Source: Chlorocebus sabaeus
Lineage: Eukaryota; Chordata; Mammalia; Primates; Cercopithecidae
Direction: 5' to 3'
DNA: 64,000 bases
Assembly: GCF_047675955.1 (NCBI RefSeq)
Contig: NC_132923.1
Location: 92,501,137-92,565,136 of the forward strand
The position numbers were made by a program, and so were the translations under genes. The notes below the pieces were generated by a model. The model had not been told where the DNA came from. It did not search any database and worked only from the letters and a program-made list of their open reading frames with translations. This document shows positions 57,090-64,000 of the stretch, in pieces (position 1 is the stretch's first letter; each line of letters starts with the position of its first letter).

Positions 57090-57305
57090 CTTCCCTTGTT
57101 CTTTTCCTGGCCTTGGCTCATGCCGTTCCTTCTGCCCAGAATCCCCCTTTCCCCTTGTCTGCCTGGCGAAATCCATACTTACCAAGCCTTGCTTTAATGT
57201 CATCCTGACCTCCCTGCCCTCCCCTGTCAGGATTAATTGCTCCCTCCTTTGTGTTGCTGAACAGCACTTATCACAGAGAACTGTAGTTACTTGTTTCACC
57301 ACTCA
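57090..57305 (+). mobile_element. L2 fragment
   Basis: GGCTCATGCCGTTCCTTCTGCCCAGAATCCCCC, AATGTCATCCTGACC and GAACAGCACTTATCACAGAG are L2 3' phrases. Confidence 0.65.
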
Positions 57306-59192
57306 GTCTGGGAGAAGAGATGGCAGAGACTGGTCTGATTCACTTCCTTGTCTCTAGGGCTCGGGGGCTGCCCTGTGTTTGATGAAGCCCATTGGGATTG
57401 GAGCGGGGGCTGTGAAGTTTGATTGCGGACATCTTTGGGATGGGACCTTGGTTCTTCCTGCATTCCTGATCTCTAACTTCTCTCTCCGTGGCTTTGCCAA
57501 AACTGGATTTCAGAGACTAAGACAGGATCTCCCCCTCAGCTGGAATATGTTGACTGTCTCTCCCCCCAGATGAATCTCTTTCTTTGGTGGCCAACTTGCC
57601 GCCTGTGTCCTGCCTGGTATCCCCTCCAGCCTTGGTGCTCCCAGCTCTCCCCCATTTAGCAGCATCTGCAGATTTCATTAACTCGCTACTTAACCCCTCT
57701 TGCTCAGATCAGCTGTGAAGATGATAAATCAGGCCCAGGGCTCATCCCTGTAGTGGCCCTCTTCTCCACACCCCTCTCTAACAAGTCTCTGGCTGCCCCT
57801 ATTCATCACTAGCTGCCCTCTCTTTCTCTTGCAGTTTCATGGCACCCCTCATTCCCCTCCACCACAGACCATGTCAGGGTTACAGTCCAGCCACTTTGGA
57901 TTGAATCCTGGAACCACATTTGGAGACAGACGCTGGAGCTGCACCCAGGGGCGGCAGGAGGTCGTAGGCCCTGGCTGGGAAAGGATGGGGAGGGCTAAGG
58001 GAGCACTGGATCCCCTTTCTAGCCATGGGACCAGGTTCAATTGTGTTTAAGGGGTGGGGCCGGGGTTAGATTGAACTGTATTCTCACTCCCTTACTCAAG
58101 ACCTCACCGAATCTGCTATTCTGCTGACCGGGAGGGCCACCTGGACCTCCCTCTGTGGAGTACCGAAGTTAGGTCAGTGTGGCAAGCAGTGTGGTTTGTC
58201 AGGGACTTAGCAGAATGGCTCTTTTCCCTCCCCCCCTCCAACCCGGCTCCTTTCCTAAATTCTGCCTAGAGCCTGACTCCAATTTTCCTTCTTCCATGTG
58301 TTACCTTACCCTCTGCTCTTCTAGGCTCCAGGTCTCTTCTCTTGACTTCTTTCTCTTTCCTTTCCATGCCTCATCTCCTATTCCCTTCTCTTAATTTTTT
58401 TCTAGGTATAAACTCCCTAGAAGGAACCATCCTAGATGTCAGGGGCCTAACCTTTTTGTAGTTCTGAGCAGGGCTCTTCTGCTCTTTTCCTTCCCCAAGA
58501 GATCCCTCCTTTCCTGGGTCCCCTTTATTTCTACATCTGCCCCCACTCTTGCTCTCCTTTTATCCCCCAATTCCTCACCTTCATTCTCAGCCTTCACAGG
58601 AGACAATGTCAGAGAAGGTGGAGCATCCTGCCTGGGCTCACACAGGATCTTGAAAAACATTAATTAAGCCCAGATTGGAGTTTCCCCACCTTTGTTTCTT
58701 CCCTGTCCCTTCCCAGGCTATGGATGATTCTCCACCCTCCCTGCTTGTAAGCGGGAGGCCCCTCCACTGGCACCCTGCTTCTGTCCAGTGAGGGGCAGGG
58801 GCGCCCAGGCCACTGGAAACTCATTCAGCCCCTCCCCGCATATGCACTTTTGTCAGGTGCTATTTCTACAATGTCTTCATTACCTCCTAATTGGCCAAAT
58901 CTCTTTTCTTTATTTTTCTTGTTAAAGACAGATTTAAAGAACGAGTTCAGTAGCTCAGCCATTTTCAGACCATCATTAATTTCCCACCTTCTTATTTATT
59001 AATGGGGCAACTTCCTTGCTGGTATTTCTTATTCCCCGGATATCTCTGTAAAAGCCTGCTTTGCTCACACAACCCCTGGGACCAGTGCTAACTCACTCTG
59101 ACTTTGTGCTGCCCTCAGCTGCTCTGGCATTCCCTCCACAGCCCCACTGCGCTCACAGTCCTACCACCCACAGTTTGCAGCGAGGAGAGTCT

Positions 59193-59209
59193 AGAACGCC
59201 CCCTGCTTT
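59193..59209 (-). promoter_or_regulatory. CTCF-like motif
   Basis: The minus strand reads AAAGCAGGGGGCGTTCT. It has the central GCAGGGGGCG of CTCF sites but lacks the preferred CC at the start. Weaker than the site at 47,325. Confidence 0.5.
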
Positions 59210-59319
59210 CTAGGCACAGAGGCTTCCTTCCTCTGCACAGAGTGGAACGAGACTCCCAGTTCTCTCCTCCACCCCTTATCTCCTTCCACTGTGTTCCTGG
59301 TCCTACACTAAGCTGAACA

Positions 59320-59455
59320 TGTACAGTCTCATTCACTCAAGACCTTAAGGAACAAAAGGGGAAACAGAAGCTCAGGGAGCAGCAATGATTTGCCCAGAGT
59401 CACTTTGCTCAGAAGAGGAGGAATCACGATGTAAGCCCAGGATTAGCCTGGCTCC
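59320..59455 (-). mobile_element. MIR SINE fragment
   Basis: GGGGAAACAGAAGCTCAGGGAG, TGATTTGCCCAGAGTCAC and TGTAAGCCCAGGATTAGCCTGG are reverse MIR. Confidence 0.6.
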
Positions 59456-60939
59456 CTGGCTTGAAGTTTACCTCTATGCCGGCCCATCTCAGGGAAGAGG
59501 TTATGGCTAGGATAAGTCTTGGTACAGAAAGAGAAACAAGGACCAGTAAGACAGCAGCAGCACTGTGGGAAATAGCAGTTGGTGACCTGAGGATTAGCAG
59601 GACTGCAGTCAGCAAACTGTGTTGGGTGACCTGTCTCTCCCTTTTGTATCTTCACCTCTGTGGGTTCCACAGTTAAGGGACTCATGTTTTAATGGTGATA
59701 TTACTAACACTCAGGAGCAGTTACCTGCAAACCCTCTGCATCCTCTGAAGGATAAGCCTGTACACACAGCTCCCACGGAATCCTCCCAAATGGGTTCTCA
59801 GTAGTTGCCTTTTAATTCTGGTTCTCCAGCAGCCTCAGCCCATTTCTCCAGGTGAGTGGATTCACCTGCTGCTGTCTGTGCATGGGTGTAGGTGAGAGTC
59901 GGTAAACACTGGACTCCTTGAGCTGACAGCTACTGCCATAGAGCCCAGGTCTGGGTCTGAGCACATGCTTACTCCACTGATGGTTCCTAAACCTTTGCTA
60001 ATATGAGTGACAAGGACTTGTGGTGTGGCCTTGTTAGGATTCCTCCTTGGCTCTTTCTATAATCAGAAATACTCTTCTTATCCCTAGGCGCTGAGTCCAG
60101 ACTCCAGGTGAGGGCTATTTTGCCCAGGGCCGGGTGGCTAAGGCTGCAGCTACCTCCACATTGCTGGTGAGTGGTGAGACGATGAGGAGGACAGTGACCC
60201 CTAGTCAGGGTACAGGCCTAACACAAAGACAGCCTGGAGGCCTCATGGCTGCCTCCAAATGACAAGTCATTGCTCTTCTTGTTGGAAATGGAAGCTTTGG
60301 GCAGGTCCTTAGGAGGCTCAAGGGAAGAGAGAAGAGAGAGAACTCAGAGCAGAATCTTCCTGCCCAATCTGGAACCTCAGTGGCCCCCCAGCAGCAGTAG
60401 CCCAGGAGCAGCAGCAGTGCCAAGAAGAAGTCCCCTGGGACCAAGCCCTGAAGCTGTGTTTTTACACTAAAAGACCTTGTTTCTTGTCTCGTCCTGGTCA
60501 TAACCCTGCTTAATAAGACATTAAGATGAATGATTGAAGCTGCCTCTCACTGCAGCTGGAAGGAGGGTAGCCTGGGTGACCCTGGACTGAGTGGACACTA
60601 TGGGGATGGGGTTGAGGTGGGAAGGGATCTGCAAAGCATCCCCCCTCCAACACTGAGCCTCAGCTTTGGAAGCTGAAACCTCTTGTTCCATAAGAGCTTT
60701 CTGAAGGCTGCCTTATCCAGCAGGGCGTCTTTCTGGGTTGAACATCTCCGGCTGTGTTCTGCCTCCCCAGCATCAGGGAGGGGATGATACAAGTAGGAAA
60801 AGCCATAGGTGTATAAGGGACAGCAGTGACTTTTACATATACAGGCTTTCAAAGAGCTTTGATAAGCTTCCATGCACACAGCTTTTCATGAAAACAACAG
60901 ATAACAGTGACTGGGTGTTTCCTGTGCATTTCAAAGGCT

Positions 60940-61142
60940 GTGCTTTATCTGCACTGTTGTATCTGATCATCACCACAGCCCCATGGTACAGGCCAAAGTA
61001 CTGTCCCCAATTTACAGATGAGAAGACTGAAGCTTAGAGAAGTTAAGCCACTTGCCCAAGTTCACTCAGCTTAATAAGTAGTGGAGTTGGGCTATGAACC
61101 CAAGCAGTCTGATTTCAGAGCCCATACGCGTAACCATTGTCA
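60940..61142 (-). mobile_element. MIR SINE
   Basis: TTTACAGATGAGAAGACTGAAGC, GAGAAGTTAAGCCACTTGCCC, GAACCCAAGCAGTCTG and CGTAACCATTGT are reverse MIR. Confidence 0.85.
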
Positions 61143-61694
61143 TCGTTCGCGGCCTCTGGTTTTACAAATTGACCTAGCTTGGAATTGGGAGGAGGGTAGA
61201 GGAGGACTGAGGTTTTGTATCAGACAGGGAATTGATTTAGAGGTCAGAGACAATAGTTAGGGATAAACAGGCTCATCTCTGGATGGGGCTGCAGAAGTGG
61301 TGGGACCCCAGGGAGCACCGCTGAGACAGGCCTCATTTAGCATGTTTATGACAGGTCTGGCAGAGGGCAGCTCAGGAAAAGCTGCCCCTTCAGAGATCGA
61401 GATGACACCAAACACTTTTGGGCAGGAAAATGTCTTGCTTTTTATCTTCCTCCAGCCTCCCACCCCCACCCCTTACCCGATACCTTGCTGGATATGGAAC
61501 AAATATTCAATAAACGGCTTCTAAAATATAGATGCTAAAAAAAAAAGTAAGAGTCACAGTAGTCTTAAACCAGACTGAGCAGAAAGAAAAATGCTCTGTG
61601 CCTGCTGATGTGAGTGGACATGTTTGGGGAAGGTGGGAAGGTGGGAAGGTGGGGAAAGTAGACCAGAGAGATAGCGCTACTAAAGTAGGATGAT

Positions 61695-61875
61695 GGTGCC
61701 CTCAAAACCTTGCTACTCAAGGTGTGGTCTGAAGAGCAGCAGCACAAGCCTCCCCAGGAAACTTGGTAGAAATGCAGAGTCAAGGCCTTTTCCAGACCCC
61801 CATAATCACAATTTACATTATAACAAGATGCCCAGGTGACTGGAATGCCCATTAAAGTTTGAGAAGCACTGCCCT
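61695..61875. mobile_element. hAT-Charlie MITE (MER5/MER20-like)
   Basis: CTACTCAAGGTGTGGTCTGAAGAGCAGCAGC...GAAACTTGGTAGAAATGCAGA...CCCAGGTGACTGGAATGC...AAGTTTGAGAAGCACTG shows inverted-repeat-like ends typical of these short hAT relics. Confidence 0.7.
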
Positions 61876-61899
61876 AACACAGAAGCTCCAGTAGCGGTT

Positions 61900-62750
61900 C
61901 TCGTTACCCTCAAGACCAAGTCCAAACACCTTAAGAACTCTCAGAAGACTATGCAGGATCTAACTCTTGTCTATGTCTTTAAACTCCTCTTTCATCACTC
62001 CCTTTGCACACGTTCTGTTCCAGTCCTACTAAGTTTCTTTCCATCTTCACGTGGGCCATTTCTTTGCTTAGTGCCTTTGCTCATGTTACTCTCTTCTACT
62101 GGAATGCTCTCCCTTCTTCAATCCCTTCTCCCCTTCTTGGTCTAAGAAATTCCTACTCAACCTTTAAGACTTGACTTAGAGCCAGGCGCGGTGGCTCAAG
62201 CCTGTAATCCCAGCACTTTGGGAGGCCGAGACGGGCGGATCATGAGGTCAGGAGATCGAGACCATCCTGGCTAACATGGTGAAACCCCGTCTCTACTAAA
62301 AAATACAAAAAACCTAGCCAGGGGAGGTGGCGGGCGCCTGCAGTCCCAGCTACTCGGGAGGCTGAGGCAGGAGAATGGCATAAACCCAGGAGGCGGAGCT
62401 TGCAGTGAGCTGAGATCCGGCCACTGCACTCCAGCCCGGGCGACAGAGCAAGACTCCGTTTCAAAAAAAAAAAAAAAAAAAAAAAAGACTTGACTTAAAT
62501 GTCACTTGTTCTAGGAGGGCTTTCCAGGCTGTAAGGGATGCCTCATCTTTAAATCCTTATTGCAACTGCTCTTTATAATCACAGTTGTCACTCTGAATGA
62601 CAATTATTTCTTTACCAGTATGTCTTCTTCATTAGAATGTAAGCTCTATGAGGGCGGGGACCGTGTCTCTCGTTCATGTTCCTGTTCTGTGCTTTTTCAT
62701 GGAACATGGCACAACATAAGTATTCAAAGAATGTTTGTTGAATATTGAAA
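61900..62750 (+). mobile_element. L2 copy split by the AluYRa
   Basis: CAAGACCAAGTCCAAACACC, TGCCTTTGCTCATGTTACTC, CTACTGGAATGCTCTCCC and TCCTACTCAACCTTTAAGACTTGACTTA before the Alu; AATGTCACTTGTTCTAGGAGG, TGTAAGCTCTATGAGGGCGG and a terminal TTCAAAGAATGTTTGTTGAAT after it. It is the least diverged L2 here. Confidence 0.8.
62180..62486 (+). mobile_element. AluY, Old World monkey AluYRa type, full length
   Basis: Carries the same lineage-specific changes as the copy at 54,076 (GGCTCAAGCC, GAGACGGGCGG, ATAAACCCAGG, GCTGAGATCCGGCC). The target-site duplication is AAGACTTGACTTA at 62,166-62,178 and 62,485-62,497. It splits an L2 copy and has a tail of about 25 A residues. Confidence 0.93.
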
Positions 62751-63029
62751 AAGTATATACTTGGCAAACAATGGGTTCAAGGTCTTAGGACTCTGCTGGG
62801 GTTGCTAGAAGAGATGCTCTGAAGGCTTCAGATGCCTTCCTAAAAGCCCTCTAGAACTCTTCAGGTCTTGGGGCTGTGGTTAGACACTGGTTAGACATTA
62901 AGATTGCTCAGCAAGTCCCTTCCCTGTGAATTAGAGAGTGCTGTTCAGGGCAGAAGATGCAGGAAGGGCTTGGGGCACTCAGAAGACGGGAAGGAACAGC
63001 CACTAAGGAAATGCTTCTTGGAGCAGGGC

Positions 63030-63160
63030 ATCATTCTCCAGGAATTCAACAGGTAGAGATAGGACTGTGGTAGGCACTCCCTTTGAGAGAACAATGCCAG
63101 CAAAGGCTTGGAGGCTGAAAAGTGCAAAGTACCCTGATGAGTAGTAATTTGTCCCTTGGG
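63030..63160 (-). mobile_element. L2 fragment, reversed
   Basis: TTCAACAGGTAGAGATAGG, GGTAGGCACTCCCTTTGAGAG and ATGCCAGCAAAGGCTTGGAGGCTG resemble reverse-oriented L2. Weak. Confidence 0.45.
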
Positions 63161-64000
63161 CCTGGAAGACAAGAGGAGTCAAAAGAATGACTAGAAAATA
63201 AGGCTAGAAGCAGAGGCTGGAACCTGAGGATAGAGGATCTGACTGCCAAATCAGAACCAGGAAGGAGGACCTGTGAAACCACAAGGAGTCCAGTATAATG
63301 AAGAGGCCCCACTAATCTGGGAAGCCAGGGAAAGGTGACTGGCAGTAAAAGCAGCTTATTCACTAAATCCTAGGGGAAACATGTAGTATAATGGAGTCCT
63401 AGTAGGTTTGCAGCTGATACTTGGCTACATCCAGTGTGGGGAGGGAGGCAACATTGTCTGACCCAAATATCTATTTGAATGCACTAATTTACATGGGGAC
63501 TGAAAAGCCTCTCAGAGCAAAGCAAGTAAATTTGAACCAAGCCCATAACCTGATCAGGTATATACCAGCACAAGTAGAGTAAGGGTACATGGTTAAACCA
63601 ATGGACACCAAATTGCTGGAAGGACGGCAGAGCTCCAGCAAGTGACTTAATGATAGAGGAGGGTAGAGACTGGCAGAGTGAGCCAGTTTCCACAGGATTA
63701 AAGGTTGAAAAGCGTTTTTCGCTGCCTCTGGTTCAGCATTACGGCTCTAAATAAACGCATCCTACCTTGGCCACTCTGGTGTTAGTAGAGGTGCACCATG
63801 AGAAGAAAAAGGGCTGTTAGAATATGTGGAAACAGCTATCTCTGAAAGAATGAAGAGCTCGAACAACCCTGCTGTGGGGCTCCACATCTTCCACCTGTAA
63901 TGTGGAGGGAGTTGTCTTCTTTGCAGGAGAGTGCCATGTTCTCATGCTGTCATGGTACCAGAAGAATTGAGCCCATTAAGCAGAAACTTCAAGTACAGCA

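Larger units (their letters stand above)
57306..60939. other. Mostly single-copy, C/T-rich intergenic DNA
   Basis: Only one weak MIR (59,320-59,455) is visible in this 3.6-kb stretch. The plus strand is rich in CCCT and TTCC runs. It contains a CTCF-like motif at 59,193 and no credible coding frame. A distal regulatory role or an unannotated non-coding transcript is possible but unsupported by sequence alone. Confidence 0.45.

Noticed and set aside
56824..57357. 177-codon plus-strand frame
   Set aside because: It spans the end of a MIR and an L2 fragment, has no known domain, and lacks an associated promoter or splice structure.
23300..64000. Search for exons of the upstream neighbour ERI3 or a divergent transcript
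   Set aside because: No exonuclease-domain coding sequence was found. In human the ERI3 5' end lies roughly 50 kb from the RNF220 promoter, which would fall beyond this window.
1..64000. A previously undescribed multi-gene system
   Set aside because: The window holds one conserved exon of a known gene, its regulatory surroundings and transposon-rich flank. I saw nothing that forms a novel gene system.

Overview
This window is nuclear DNA from an Old World monkey (Cercopithecidae: macaque, baboon, guenon or a close relative). Dense Alu SINEs make it a primate. Two nearly intact AluY copies (54,076 and 62,180) carry the base changes of the cercopithecid AluYRa lineage, which human AluY lacks. 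The only protein-coding sequence I can defend is one exon on the minus strand (15,692-16,433). It encodes the start codon and first 208 residues of RNF220, a RING E3 ubiquitin ligase. This places the window at the equivalent of human 1p34.1, inverted relative to the human chromosome.

Layout. Positions 1-15,691 are RNF220 intron 2, running off the low-coordinate edge; they hold one Alu near the edge, several MIR/L2 relics, an intronic CpG island (about 10.1-10.97 kb), an old tandem duplication with a perfect hairpin (9.40-9.68 kb) and a perfect 20-bp palindrome (12.9 kb). Positions 15,692-16,433 are the coding exon. From 16,434 to about 22.9 kb is the presumed intron 1, ending in large CpG islands (about 20.4-22.5 kb and 22.69-23.12 kb). 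The likely promoter and non-coding first exon lie at 22.7-23.2 kb, beside a 15-unit GCN triplet run and a CA-rich tract. There is no Alu between 1,964 and 24,118, although there are 21 between 24.1 and 62.5 kb.

From about 23.3 kb to the end I see no gene; this is upstream flank, which in human separates RNF220 from the divergent gene ERI3. It is a layered transposon landscape: 21 Alus, long L2 copies split by Alus, old L1 pieces, two MaLR-like LTRs in opposite orientation, a decayed ERVL pol relic at 52.4-55.2 kb split by later insertions, hAT-type DNA elements, and a U6 snRNA retropseudogene at 37.2 kb. Less repetitive islands at about 44.4-48.5 kb and 57.3-60.9 kb carry CTCF-like motifs, the best at 47,325-47,341.

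No CRISPR array, operon or novel multi-gene system is present. The remaining open reading frames are short, repeat-derived, or by-products of GC-rich sequence.
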